Below, in pieces: positions 18,137-29,657 of a stretch of DNA of 64,000 bases. Every line of letters starts with the position of its first letter. The stretch's first letter is position 1. The stretch covers positions 1 through 64,000 of the forward strand of contig JAJEAV010000050.1 of NCBI GenBank assembly GCA_022822625.1. The letters run 5' to 3'. Under the pieces are notes generated by a model, which saw only the letters and a program-made list of their open reading frames with translations, searched no databases and was not told the origin of the DNA. The translations under genes and the position numbers were made by a program. Source of the DNA: Gammaproteobacteria bacterium (GTDB lineage: Bacteria; Pseudomonadota; Gammaproteobacteria; Arenicellales; Poriferihabitantaceae).

Positions 18137-19474
18137 ATGGATGAGTTTTGGGGAGAGTGCATAGAAAAACTAAGGGAAGTCATGACCGAAAAAGAAATTG
18201 ATTCATCGATTTCCGTTCTTCACTGCCATAGGAAAAACTCGGTGCTGAAACTGTTGGCACCGAACCAGTATGTCCTCGAACATATTCGCAGCAACCTTCT
18301 GGATGACATAAAGAGCTGTCTGATTTCTACTGATACCGGGCTAACGGACGTACGTTTGGATATCGGGAGTTATGAACTTGAAAAAAAATCGTTCAGGACA
18401 ACGGAATCATTCACAGGGGAAACCGCAGAAACGCCTCCTCTGGATATTTATGAGGAAATCAGCAGGCCAAATGAAATATTTACGTTTGATAACCATATTG
18501 AGGGAAAGTCCAACCAGATAGCCCGGGCAGCCGCCCTCAATGTAGGCAAAGAACCGGGGTCATTCAACCCCCTGTATATTTACGGGGGAGTAGGCCTTGG
18601 CAAAACCCATCTCATGCACGCTGCAGGCAATGAGATAATCAGGAACTTTCCCAACGCCAAGGTTTTCTACATCACATCGGAGCGTTTCGTGATAGACCTG
18701 ATCAAGGCCATCAAGGATAACCAGATTAACGAATTCAAGCAATTATATCGATCTGTCGATGCGCTGCTCATTGACGACATTCAGTTTCTGGCCAAAAAGC
18801 AGCAGTCCCAAGAAGAATTTTTCCACACGTACAACGAATTAATCGGGATTGGATGCCAGATCATAATTACCAGTGATCGAATCCCTGATGCGATGAACAA
18901 CATCGATGACAGACTGAAATCGAGATTCAAGGGCGGTCTGACAACCCTGATTGATGTTCCGGAACTCGAAACCCGGGTAGCAATACTTCTGAAAAAGGCT
19001 TCTCACATAGGTATTGATCTACCGGACAACGTAGCTTTTTTCATTGCCAACCTGGTGCGTTCCAATGTCCGTGACCTCGAAGGCGCACTACAACAGATTG
19101 CGGCAGCATCACGATTCACACAAAGTAAAATCGATCTTGTCCTTGCCCAGGAAACCTTCAGGGACCTGATGTCTCACCGGAAAAAACAGCTCACTGTTGA
19201 GAATATTCAGCAGGTGGTTGCCAAATACTTCAAAATCAGGGTTTCGGACCTGTTCTCGAAAAGCCGCTCACAGGATATCACGAGGCCCCGGCAATTTGCC
19301 ATGTACTTCTGTAAGGAATACACCGATACCAGTTACCCGAACATTGGTGATCAGTTTGGCGGTCGGGACCATTCGACCGTCATTCATGCCTGCAATAAAA
19401 TAAGGGAATTGATTGAATCCAACCTGAAGGCACGTGAAGATCACGACAACCTGAACAAAATATTTGGGGGTTAG
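18137..19474 (+). CDS. dnaA: Chromosomal replication initiator protein DnaA
   Basis: A 445-residue AAA+ initiator that binds DnaA boxes at the origin, melts the duplex and helps load DnaB helicase. Walker A GGVGLGKT is at 150-157, Walker B LLIDDIQFL near 210-218, with sensor regions after. The C-terminal helix-turn-helix domain IV carries the signature region RPRQFAMYFCKEYT and GGRDHSTVIHACNKI. Domain I-II is short compared with enterics. ATG 18137 follows GGAG at about 11 bases. DnaA boxes lie on both sides, so the gene is probably autoregulated and origin-linked. dnaN follows after about 250 bases. Confidence 0.97.
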   Translation: MDEFWGECIEKLREVMTEKEIDSSISVLHCHRKNSVLKLLAPNQYVLEHIRSNLLDDIKSCLISTDTGLTDVRLDIGSYELEKKSFRTTESFTGETAETPPLDIYEEISRPNEIFTFDNHIEGKSNQIARAAALNVGKEPGSFNPLYIYGGVGLGKTHLMHAAGNEIIRNFPNAKVFYITSERFVIDLIKAIKDNQINEFKQLYRSVDALLIDDIQFLAKKQQSQEEFFHTYNELIGIGCQIIITSDRIPDAMNNIDDRLKSRFKGGLTTLIDVPELETRVAILLKKASHIGIDLPDNVAFFIANLVRSNVRDLEGALQQIAAASRFTQSKIDLVLAQETFRDLMSHRKKQLTVENIQQVVAKYFKIRVSDLFSKSRSQDITRPRQFAMYFCKEYTDTSYPNIGDQFGGRDHSTVIHACNKIRELIESNLKAREDHDNLNKIFGG

Positions 19475-19543
19475 GGCGATGATTCGATTCCAGAAAAACC
19501 GCGTAAAAGATAACCGTATAATGTGGGCAACCTGTTAACTGTT

Positions 19544-19552
19544 TGTGGATAA
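19544..19552 (-). promoter_or_regulatory. DnaA box
   Basis: TGTGGATAA on the plus strand, a perfect reverse-orientation DnaA box in the dnaA-dnaN gap. Confidence 0.65.
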
Positions 19553-19610
19553 AATGGGGATAGTATTTAATAACTCTGCTGTTTATGACACTATCCACAA
19601 CAGAGGCTGG

Positions 19611-19619
19611 TTATCCACA
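19611..19619 (+). promoter_or_regulatory. DnaA box
   Basis: TTATCCACA, a perfect forward DnaA box immediately before the A/T-rich tract. A weaker box (CTATCCACA) lies at 19591-19599. Confidence 0.65.
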
Positions 19620-19723
19620 CGGAAATCAACAGTTTTATAAACAATGATTTTATTATAAGATATTGATATTTATATAAAATTATTTTTTTTCACAGTACCA
19701 ACAGGGCTTACTACTACAACAAA

Positions 19724-20887
19724 ATGAAATTTAATCTAAATAGAAATGTTTTAGTGTCTCCATTGACATTGTTGAATAGTGTCATCGAAAAGACACAAAC
19801 GTTACCCATACTGTCCAATGTTTATTTTAGTATTGAAGATGGTGTGCTTACCTTGATCGGCTCGGATCTTGAAGTTGAAATTACCCAGACTATTGAGAAC
19901 GTAAAAAGTGAGAATGGGTCATTTACCGTTTTGGGTAAAAAGATCATGGATATTATCAGAGCGCTTCCCGATAATGCTGAAATTTCGTTTGATCATAACC
20001 CCGGCAATCATGATCTTGTCGTAACTTCAGGAAAAAGCAGGTACAAGCTCAAGACATTGCCTGCAGACAACTATCCAAAACTAAAAACCGATGATTGGGA
20101 AGAACGATTCAGGATAAACTCGAAGGCTCTAAAGGAAACGATCGATAGAGTTTCATTTTCGATGGCCATGAGTGACCACCGTTTTTCCTTGAACGGAGTA
20201 TCGTTTTTTATAGAGAACAAGCAGTTGACTGCAACCGCGACTGACGGACATCGACTGGCCAGAACGAAAATTGACCTGGAAGTGGATACGGAAAACGAAA
20301 GACAGGTAACCATTCCCCGTAAGGCGGTATCTGAAATCAGCAGAATGATCGATATTGGCCTTGCTCGCTCGGACCAGCCAAAAGAAGACAGCCAGAAATT
20401 GGTTGATAAGTCGATGGTTACCTTCGAATACTCCCGAAATCATATTCGGTTTACGGCACCCGGAAGAATTCTCATCGCGAAACTGATAGATGGCAAATAT
20501 CCAAAATTCGATGACGTGATCGAAGCAGGCGAAGACAATATCGTACTCAGTCTTGATCGCCGAAAACTAACCGATATTCTCTCACGAGTTGCAGTTATTG
20601 GTGACGACAAGTACAGGGGTGTAGGCATTCGCCTGTCCTTGGCTGACAAAAAACTGAAAATCAGTGCCAATACAACCGAACAACAGCACGCTTATGATGA
20701 AATGCAGGTTGACTATGATGGCGAAGAAATACTGTTCGGATACAACGCCGCCTATTTGCTAGACATATGCAGGGTTATCCAGACGAACAAGGTTGACATA
20801 ACGCTCGACAACAAAAGCAATATCTGTTATTTCCACCAGCCCAGGGATGAACACTCGGTGTGGCTGGTCATGCCGATGAGGCTGTAA
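19724..20887 (+). CDS. dnaN: DNA polymerase III beta subunit (sliding clamp)
   Basis: A 387-residue clamp made of three similar domains that dimerises into a ring round DNA and tethers polymerase III. Visible family blocks include TLPILSNVYFSI, a TDGHRLA block in the middle domain and the terminal VWLVMPMRL, which forms part of the protein-binding pocket. Length is slightly above the usual 366-380 because of inserts such as the acidic stretch near 215-225 (DQPKEDSQK). It follows dnaA in the conserved origin order. recF, which usually comes next, is missing. Confidence 0.96.
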   Translation: MKFNLNRNVLVSPLTLLNSVIEKTQTLPILSNVYFSIEDGVLTLIGSDLEVEITQTIENVKSENGSFTVLGKKIMDIIRALPDNAEISFDHNPGNHDLVVTSGKSRYKLKTLPADNYPKLKTDDWEERFRINSKALKETIDRVSFSMAMSDHRFSLNGVSFFIENKQLTATATDGHRLARTKIDLEVDTENERQVTIPRKAVSEISRMIDIGLARSDQPKEDSQKLVDKSMVTFEYSRNHIRFTAPGRILIAKLIDGKYPKFDDVIEAGEDNIVLSLDRRKLTDILSRVAVIGDDKYRGVGIRLSLADKKLKISANTTEQQHAYDEMQVDYDGEEILFGYNAAYLLDICRVIQTNKVDITLDNKSNICYFHQPRDEHSVWLVMPMRL

Positions 20888-21000
20888 GGCCTCGCGGATG
20901 TCAGCCTCAATATGCGCAACGTGTTTTTAGCGAAATCAGGCATTTCATCAGCCTAATTTTCGAATGCCGGTCGAGGCAGGGGGATCCAGTCCATGCTCCG

Positions 21001-21016
21001 TGTTTCACGTGAAACA
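21001..21016. promoter_or_regulatory. parS centromere site 1
   Basis: TGTTTCACGTGAAACA, a perfect 16-base palindrome identical to the bacterial parS consensus bound by ParB for chromosome segregation. The location close to dnaA and the origin is as expected. The parA and parB genes are not in this window. Confidence 0.9.
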
Positions 21017-21313
21017 TTCCGTGAGCAGGCATACAAGTCGGTCCTGATGTTTTTTCATGGTTTGCTCCCATGGGAGCGGAAAATCCATGTCTGGGTGTTC
21101 CCCGCCCGAGTTGACACGTTCTCGCCATGAGTGGCACGGCAAGGACCCCAGTGATGCGAAAGCAGCCAGACTGGCAGGACAGGCGGTCAGAATTGGCAGG
21201 GTTCGAATGCAACCATGCAACAAAATACAATGCGGATAGGGTATAATTCGAGACCATGATTTTCATGCAATCTGAGATTTAGGGGCGGTTGCCGCTTCGC
21301 ATTTTTTACCGGG

Positions 21314-21329
21314 TGTTTCACGTGAAACA
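21314..21329. promoter_or_regulatory. parS centromere site 2
   Basis: Second perfect copy of TGTTTCACGTGAAACA, about 100 bases upstream of gyrB. ParB bound here could also influence gyrB transcription. Confidence 0.9.
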
Positions 21330-21381
21330 TTGATCGATTGTTTTTCCCCACTTTTGTTTATTTCCACAAGTTTCAGGCTGA

Positions 21382-23844
<2,463 letters not shown>

Positions 23845-23856
23845 GCCACGCCGGCA

Positions 23857-24417
23857 TTAAGTGAATTCGGGTTTCGGGTTCGAAAAAACCCGCTCAACCA
23901 TCGGCCTGAAAAATTCAAGATCCCGTGATTTAAATGCAGGATCGAAGCAGTTCTGGTCATAATTATGACAGAAGTCAACACAATCCTGATACCAGACATG
24001 GTCCTTTAATACTTCTCTTGCATTTCGGTCCCGGCCCAGGTGGTGATGGTAATAGTAGGTCTGAAACAGACCGTGATGCCTGATTATCCAGTACACGCGT
24101 TCTGAAACATAAGGTCGAAGAATTGCCGCGGCCATTTCACTGTGCGCAACTGGTGCAAGCTCATCGCCAATATCATGCAACAGGGCGGCAACCACCAGTT
24201 CTTCCGGTTCACCTGCATCATGAGCACGGGTGGCGGATTGTAAAGAATGTTCGAGACGGGTGATGGGGTAACCCGGTAGGGTTTTCTGAAGTCTCGACAA
24301 GGCATCCATTAAACGATCGGGAAGTTCGCGAACATATTGTTCTTCCAGTTCCGAAAGAAGAGCATAATCCTCAACCGTGCCATTTTCCATGCGTGTAAAA
24401 CCAACCGTATTCATCAT
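23857..24417 (-). CDS. HD-domain protein resembling PhnZ-type mixed-valent di-iron oxygenases
   Basis: A 186-residue protein starting at ATG 24417 (GGAG five bases upstream). It has the HD-domain metal motif LLHDIGD, upstream LEHSLQSATRAHDAGEPEELVVAA, a later WIIRHHGLFQ and a C-terminal Asp in DFCHNYDQNCFDP. The HD doublet, AGEPEE block and RHH motif resemble the PhnZ/TmpB group, which oxidatively cleaves phosphonates, more than ordinary HD hydrolases. The substrate cannot be read from the sequence; a phosphohydrolase function is the alternative. It stands alone, convergent with gyrB. Confidence 0.65.
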   Translation of the reverse strand: MMNTVGFTRMENGTVEDYALLSELEEQYVRELPDRLMDALSRLQKTLPGYPITRLEHSLQSATRAHDAGEPEELVVAALLHDIGDELAPVAHSEMAAAILRPYVSERVYWIIRHHGLFQTYYYHHHLGRDRNAREVLKDHVWYQDCVDFCHNYDQNCFDPAFKSRDLEFFRPMVERVFSNPKPEFT

Positions 24418-24717
24418 TCGGACTCCAAATTGTGTGTTACCTAACCTGGCATGGCCAGAACCGAAGCTTGCCATGACCAAGTCTTATTTGCACGGTCGAA
24501 AGAAACCATGCTAGATATTCCCGTGTGCTTTCTGTGCAACTTTTCATGGGTAAGGGGCTAAAACAGCAATATCTATATGTTCGTGATAATGTTGCGGCTC
24601 GAAGCAGGGACTGACAAGAGAGTCTGTTTTTTTGCAGTTCTGCCAAACACTCGTGAAGTATCAGAATCAGCCACTCATATCATCCAGCCCAGAACGTGAA
24701 TCGTACTTCAAAATCCT

Positions 24718-27012
24718 TCATTTGTCGTGAACATTGTGGACGCATGGTGAATAGGAAGCAGGTTGTGTACCGGGTACGAACGGAAGAGTTATTCGATTTG
24801 CGCACTCGTTGTCTGCCAGCAAGCCATTTTCCGCATCAACCTGCACAAAACGTAAGTTACCCTTGCTGGAACTGGCTGTTTTGACCAGGTCCAAATTTAT
24901 CATCATAGCCTCCCAGACACGCATCGCGCCGCTGGACCCAGTTAGCCCGATAGGGCGGTTATCGTCACGCCCAACCCAAATCACGGCCAGTAGATTGCCG
25001 CTGTATCCTGCAAACCAGCTATCCCGATACTGGTTTGTGGTGCCGGTCTTGCCTGCCAGATTGAGATTTGGCGGGAACGTCCTGCCCAATCTGGAAGCAG
25101 TCCCGAACTGGACACTCTGACTTAGAGCGTGATGCACAAGCCGTGCACTCGCCTTCGGAATTGCCTGGACGGTCTTGACTGGAAACTGCGCGATAGTCTC
25201 CCCTTTAGAGTTTGAGATTTTGGTTAAACCCCGAAGCGGGATTCGCGATCCCGAATTGGCAATAACCTGATATGCCTGCGCCATTTCCATGGGATTATGC
25301 TGGCTGGAGCCGAGTAGTATCGAAGGGTATGGCTTGATCTCACGGACCAGACCTAGCTGGTTCAGGGTCTTGATGGTTTCATCAATACCAAGCGCCATGC
25401 CAAGGTGCACAGCAGGAAGGTTGTAGGAATGTGCCAGGGCCTTGTACAAGGGAACCGAATTTCGATATTCTCCATCATAATTCTTTGGTGACCAACGGTT
25501 GCCATCTTCCAGAACCAGACTGATCGGCCTGTCTGGCAGGGTGCTGGCCAGAGTGTATCCATGGCCCGGCTTCAGGGCAGTTAGATAAACGGCCGGTTTG
25601 ACTAGCGAGCCAATTTGTCTTTCGATATCGGTGGCCCGGTTAAATCCCGAATTGTGTGCCAGGCGGTCCCCAACCACAGCAAGAACGCCTCCGCTTGTGG
25701 GCTCAACGACGATCACTGCACCCTGTAATGTGCCCGACGTTATCTTCCTGTCTGTTTCCAGTTTATCGAGAGTCTGGGTCAAAGCATGTTGCGCAGCATA
25801 CTGAATGTCAAGATCCAGTGTAGTGTGTAGATTCAGGCCGCTGGTACGCAATATATCTTCTGAATAGAAAAGTCTGAGATGGCGCTGCAAATAATCAAAA
25901 TATGCCGGAAAGCCACTCAGTTTCTCCTGACTTCTGGAAGTGACGCCAATTGGCAGCTGCATGTATCGAGCGGAAGCTTCAGGAGTCAGTGTTCCATATT
26001 CTGCCATCTTGTCAAGTGTCAGATTTCGTCTTTGTACTGCGCGCTCGGGGTTGCGATGGGGGTTGTAGTATGAAGGAGCCGAGATAATGCCAACCAATAG
26101 AGCAACCTCATGTGGTCTCAAGTCCCAGACTGGCCGTCCAAAATAGTATTCACTGGCCAGTGGAAAACCATGGATGGCACGACTTCCGGATTGACCCAGA
26201 AAAACCTCGTTCAAATAGGCTTCAAGGATTTCGGTTTTGCTGTAACGCCACTCAATCACTAATGCATATGCTGCTTCCTTGATCTTTCTTGTGAATGTTT
26301 TCTCCGGACTCAGAAACAGGTTCTTGACCAGCTGCTGGGTAATTGTGCTCCCACCCTGAATGGTCTTGCCCGATATCAGGTTCGAGACTGCTGCACGAAG
26401 TATGGCTTTCAGGTCAACACCGTGATGCTCACTGAACTTGCGATCTTCCATGACCAGCAAGGCGTGCAGGAGGGTTTCCGGCATCTGATGGAGCTTGAGC
26501 GGGATACGATCCTGATGGGGTCCGAGCTGCAAAGTCCCGATCATTGGCGATTCAAGAGCAATGCTGCTCAAGGACTGACCAGTCTTCACATTACGGATAG
26601 CGACGACTCGCCCGTATCGAGTTTGGATCGCCACCGGCATCGCGGACTGCCCTGGAATACTGGTATTGGTGGTTTTTCGAATAAACAGATTGGCCATCGA
26701 CTGGTCAATTGAGTAATCCCCGGGTTGGGATATCTGGGTTGTCTTGTGATATCCATAGCGGTCAAGCTTGCGCGAAAGGTGCACAAGCGACAGTGGGTCG
26801 CCCTCCCGGATACTCAGTGGTCGAGCATAAACATGCGATGGCTCAGAGTGGATTTCGCCATCCATGATGTGGCGAATCCGGGTGTCTATGTAAAGCAAGG
26901 TAATTGATCCGGCCAAGAGGAGTGCCAGACATGAACTCGGAAGCAACGAACGGATGAGCCCCCTGCGGTGCGCTGATGGCTTTCCGGATGCTTTTCGGGG
27001 TTTGCGACTCAA
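24718..27012 (-). CDS. mrcB: Penicillin-binding protein 1B (bifunctional peptidoglycan synthase)
   Basis: A 764-residue class A penicillin-binding protein that polymerises glycan strands and crosslinks peptides in the periplasm. The N-terminus has a basic cytoplasmic tail and one membrane segment (about 22-44), then a UB2H-like region typical of PBP1b. The glycosyltransferase domain has VMEDRKFSEHHGVD and GGSTITQQLVKN. The transpeptidase domain has the SxxK motif in GSLVKPAVYL, SYN in AHSYNLPAVH and KTGT in GKTGTTNQYRDSW. All catalytic motifs are present. It is monocistronic in appearance. The outer-membrane activator LpoB is not encoded nearby. Confidence 0.93.
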   Translation of the reverse strand: MSRKPRKASGKPSAHRRGLIRSLLPSSCLALLLAGSITLLYIDTRIRHIMDGEIHSEPSHVYARPLSIREGDPLSLVHLSRKLDRYGYHKTTQISQPGDYSIDQSMANLFIRKTTNTSIPGQSAMPVAIQTRYGRVVAIRNVKTGQSLSSIALESPMIGTLQLGPHQDRIPLKLHQMPETLLHALLVMEDRKFSEHHGVDLKAILRAAVSNLISGKTIQGGSTITQQLVKNLFLSPEKTFTRKIKEAAYALVIEWRYSKTEILEAYLNEVFLGQSGSRAIHGFPLASEYYFGRPVWDLRPHEVALLVGIISAPSYYNPHRNPERAVQRRNLTLDKMAEYGTLTPEASARYMQLPIGVTSRSQEKLSGFPAYFDYLQRHLRLFYSEDILRTSGLNLHTTLDLDIQYAAQHALTQTLDKLETDRKITSGTLQGAVIVVEPTSGGVLAVVGDRLAHNSGFNRATDIERQIGSLVKPAVYLTALKPGHGYTLASTLPDRPISLVLEDGNRWSPKNYDGEYRNSVPLYKALAHSYNLPAVHLGMALGIDETIKTLNQLGLVREIKPYPSILLGSSQHNPMEMAQAYQVIANSGSRIPLRGLTKISNSKGETIAQFPVKTVQAIPKASARLVHHALSQSVQFGTASRLGRTFPPNLNLAGKTGTTNQYRDSWFAGYSGNLLAVIWVGRDDNRPIGLTGSSGAMRVWEAMMINLDLVKTASSSKGNLRFVQVDAENGLLADNECANRITLPFVPGTQPASYSPCVHNVHDK

Positions 27013-27050
27013 GAAGCGAAGCCGGGCTGTTGATTAAGGGACTACGAGGA

Positions 27051-27356
27051 CTACGCAAGAAGTACGGTATGACACATCCAGCAGATTTCAAAGCTCTCGG
27101 GGTTCCGTTCACCACACTTCTCACACGATATTTCCCCGGAGGGTGGTTGAGCGACATCAAAATCCCTGATGACTCGAGATGCTCGTTCTGCGTCATGATC
27201 GCGCTTGACCCAGATTTCCGGTGGACTGACCGGCAGCTCACCAAGACCGCCGGATAGATTGCCGTTAACCAGGATTGCCGGGATGTCGATGTTCTCGAGC
27301 ATGTCGAGAACCAGTTGGGCATCAATCAGCGACTCAGCCTCATAGACTTTCAGCAT
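27051..27356 (-). CDS. DUF2007 protein with C-terminal zinc ribbon
   Basis: A 101-residue protein starting MLKVYEAESLIDAQLVLDML, with the short alpha/beta DUF2007 fold (known from putative signal-transducing proteins) followed by a Cys4 zinc ribbon, CEKCGE-N8-CWMCHT. Its function is not established. ATG 27356 is five bases after the stop of the perM-like gene, so it is the last gene of the trpG-trpC-osmC-perM unit. The open frame continues upstream, but the homologous part starts here. Confidence 0.75.
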   Translation of the reverse strand: MLKVYEAESLIDAQLVLDMLENIDIPAILVNGNLSGGLGELPVSPPEIWVKRDHDAERASRVIRDFDVAQPPSGEISCEKCGERNPESFEICWMCHTVLLA

Positions 27357-27360
27357 TTTC

Positions 27361-28422
27361 TCAAGAACCTTCAGGTTGCGGGGGGGTTGGCCAGGCAACA
27401 ATGATTGCATTGACCAGTGTGGCCAGTGGAATGGCAAAAAATACTCCCCATAACCCCCACAGGCCGCCGAACAACAAAACCGCAACAATGATCGCTACCG
27501 GATGAAGGTTTACCGCTTCAGAGAAGAGCAAGGGCACTAGTAGATTTCCATCCAGCGCCTGAATGACCAGATAGGTAACGGTCAATATAATCAATTCCGA
27601 TGACCAGCCCCACTGAGCCCAGGCAAAAAGTACTACCGGAATGGTGATAACTGCAGCGCCGATATAGGGAATCAGTACTGAAATCCCAACCAGAAAGGAC
27701 AACAGCATGGCGTAGTTGAGGCCCAGGAATGAAAACGCAATCAGGGTAACCCCCCAGACGATCAGAATTTCCCAGAATTTCCCGCGGACATAGTTTGCAA
27801 CCTGAATATCAACATTATTCCAGATCTGGGCAGTCAGTTCGCGGTCTTTCGGCAAGAACCGAATCAAGTAATTCAGAATCTTTTTCTTGTCCTTTACGAA
27901 AAAGAAAATCAGGATCGGCAATAGAATCAGGTAAATCATCCAGGTGATAATGCTGGCCGCTCCAGACAATGAAATGCTGACCAGCTGCTGTCCATAATCA
28001 GTCAACTGTGTTCGTATGGCGGTGATCAACTCCCGGACCTGTTCGACCGAGAACAGCTCTGGATAATGCTCGGGCAACTGTACAAGCTCAAGTTGTCCGC
28101 GGTAGAGCAGGGCGGGAATTTGCTGAACCATTTGGGTCAACTGACTATACAGCACCGGAAATACGACCAGCAAAGTACCGATCACAAACACAATAAACCC
28201 GATGTAGACAAATCCAACCGCCACCGGCCTTGGCAAGCCAAGATCGGTAAAGCGCCCGACTAGGCCTTCCAGAACATACGCGATTACGATTCCGGCAATC
28301 ACGGGCGCCAAAATTGTCCCGGCATATGAAATGATTAGTGCTGTTGCCAGCAGAAACAGCGTCAGAAAAACGATTTGAGGGTTGGAGAGCTGAACCTTGA
28401 GCCAATCGACAAAATAATTCAT
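27361..28422 (-). CDS. AI-2E family (PerM/TqsA-like) membrane transporter
   Basis: A 353-residue polytopic membrane protein with about eight hydrophobic segments in the AI-2E transporter pattern, including a long amphipathic central region (140-200) and the C-terminal GGLWGLWGVFFAIPLATLV block characteristic of the family. Members export autoinducer-2 or act in ion or cell-envelope transport; the substrate here is unknown. It lies 15 bases downstream of osmC and 5 bases upstream of the DUF2007 gene on the same strand. Confidence 0.82.
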   Translation of the reverse strand: MNYFVDWLKVQLSNPQIVFLTLFLLATALIISYAGTILAPVIAGIVIAYVLEGLVGRFTDLGLPRPVAVGFVYIGFIVFVIGTLLVVFPVLYSQLTQMVQQIPALLYRGQLELVQLPEHYPELFSVEQVRELITAIRTQLTDYGQQLVSISLSGAASIITWMIYLILLPILIFFFVKDKKKILNYLIRFLPKDRELTAQIWNNVDIQVANYVRGKFWEILIVWGVTLIAFSFLGLNYAMLLSFLVGISVLIPYIGAAVITIPVVLFAWAQWGWSSELIILTVTYLVIQALDGNLLVPLLFSEAVNLHPVAIIVAVLLFGGLWGLWGVFFAIPLATLVNAIIVAWPTPPQPEGS

Positions 28423-28437
28423 GTCTTCATTTCTCCC

Positions 28438-28863
28438 TTATGTGATGGGATCTGGATGAACTGTCGTGGTATGCGAGATGCATGCAGTGGATTCCAGCAT
28501 TTTTCCGACGGAACAATATTTCTCTACCGCAAGCTTAACTGCACGCTGCACTTTTCCCTGATCCAGGTTGTTGCCGAAAACAGCAAAGTGGAGCCGGATA
28601 TCGCTGAACACGGCAGGTATCTGGTCGGCTCGTTCTCCGGTGACTTCGATACGACAGTCTGATACATTCTGCTTCATTTTTTTCAAGGTCGACATTACGT
28701 CAATGGCACTGCATCCAGCCAGCGCACCAAGCACCATTTCCATTGGCCTTGCTCCCCTGTCCTGCCCACCCACAGCCTCGGAACCATCGATTTCAAATCG
28801 TTGGCCGCTCTCCGTAGATGCAGAGAAGTGCACGCCATCATTCAAGTGTAATGCAACTTTCAT
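28438..28863 (-). CDS. OsmC/Ohr-family thiol peroxidase-like protein
   Basis: A 141-residue OsmC-fold protein with the two expected reactive cysteines: Cys51 in LGALAGCSAIDV and Cys117 in EKYCSVGK. The family reduces organic hydroperoxides using a Cys pair. This short form, with MEMVLGALAGC, resembles the YhfA subgroup, whose function is less clear. Its start overlaps the trpC stop by four bases (ATGA), so it is translationally coupled to tryptophan biosynthesis. Confidence 0.82.
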   Translation of the reverse strand: MKVALHLNDGVHFSASTESGQRFEIDGSEAVGGQDRGARPMEMVLGALAGCSAIDVMSTLKKMKQNVSDCRIEVTGERADQIPAVFSDIRLHFAVFGNNLDQGKVQRAVKLAVEKYCSVGKMLESTACISHTTTVHPDPIT

Positions 28864-29657
28864 ACAACCTCTTCAAATAATTCACGGAGTTTCGACCCCG
28901 GGTCCTCGGCACGCATCAAGGATTCTCCAACCAGAAAGACATTGACTTGATTGGCTCGCATCAGGGCAACGTCATACTTGCTGTGGATACCGCTTTCGGT
29001 AACCACAATCCGATCTTCCGGAACTGCATCCAGCAACCTGATCGTGGTCTCAAGCGAAGTCTCAAAGGTATGCAGATTGCGATTGTTGATGCCGATCAAC
29101 CTGCAAGGCAGCGCAAGTGCCTGCTCAAGCTCTGCGGCATTGTGAACCTCGACCAGCACATCCAGGTCGACCTCATACGCAATCTCGGCAAGCCGCTTCA
29201 GTGCTGCAGGTTCCAGGGCGGCAACGATCAACAAGATGGCATCAGCACCAAGTGCCCGCGATTCATGAACCTGATAGGGATCGATTATAAATTCCTTTCT
29301 AAGCACGGGCAGGGAACAAGTGGTCCTGACGGCTTCGATAAAACGGTCGTGACCATGAAAATAAGTCTCGTCAGTCAACACGGACAAGCAGGTCGCGTTT
29401 GCGTTTTCATAGCTCCTTGCAATTGATGCCGGGTCAAAATCCTTGCGAATAATGCCCTTGCTCGGTGAAGCCTTCTTGATCTCGCAAATTACTGCAGGCA
29501 GGTCTTTCGAAAGCCGCCTTTCAATGGTAGCGGCAAATCCGCGACATGGCAACAAATCACGGTTTCGCTCAATCAGTTCATCCATCGGCAAAACAAGGTT
29601 GCGAGTATTGACTTCACTGATTTTTGTAGAAATGATTTGCTTGAGGATGTCACGCAT
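28860..29657 (-). CDS. trpC: Indole-3-glycerol phosphate synthase
   Basis: A 265-residue TIM-barrel enzyme that closes the indole ring from CdRP in tryptophan synthesis. Diagnostic blocks are VICEIKKASPSKGII, VLTDETYFHG, LRKEFIIDPYQVHESRALGADAILLI, LIGINNRNLHTFE and VTESGIHS, all with the catalytic Lys, Glu and Asn residues in place. It is monofunctional (no TrpF fusion). It starts one base after the trpG stop. trpD, normally found between trpG and trpC, is missing from this window. Confidence 0.95.
   Translation of the reverse strand: MRDILKQIISTKISEVNTRNLVLPMDELIERNRDLLPCRGFAATIERRLSKDLPAVICEIKKASPSKGIIRKDFDPASIARSYENANATCLSVLTDETYFHGHDRFIEAVRTTCSLPVLRKEFIIDPYQVHESRALGADAILLIVAALEPAALKRLAEIAYEVDLDVLVEVHNAAELEQALALPCRLIGINNRNLHTFETSLETTIRLLDAVPEDRIVVTESGIHSKYDVALMRANQVNVFLVGESLMRAEDPGSKLRELFEEVV

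Larger units (their letters stand above)
19475..19723. other. dnaA-dnaN intergenic region, candidate replication origin core
   Basis: This 249-base gap contains DnaA boxes at 19544-19552 (reverse, perfect) and 19611-19619 (forward, perfect), and a one-mismatch box at 19591-19599. An almost pure A/T tract (about 19640-19690) follows just before dnaN. Clustered boxes beside an AT-rich unwinding-like segment is the layout of a bacterial oriC. The upstream dnaA region also has boxes, so the origin may be bipartite. Confidence 0.65.

Noticed and set aside
20907-21266. 119-codon minus-strand frame in the dnaN-gyrB gap
   Set aside because: It runs through a parS site, has no recognisable domain and is not RecF.
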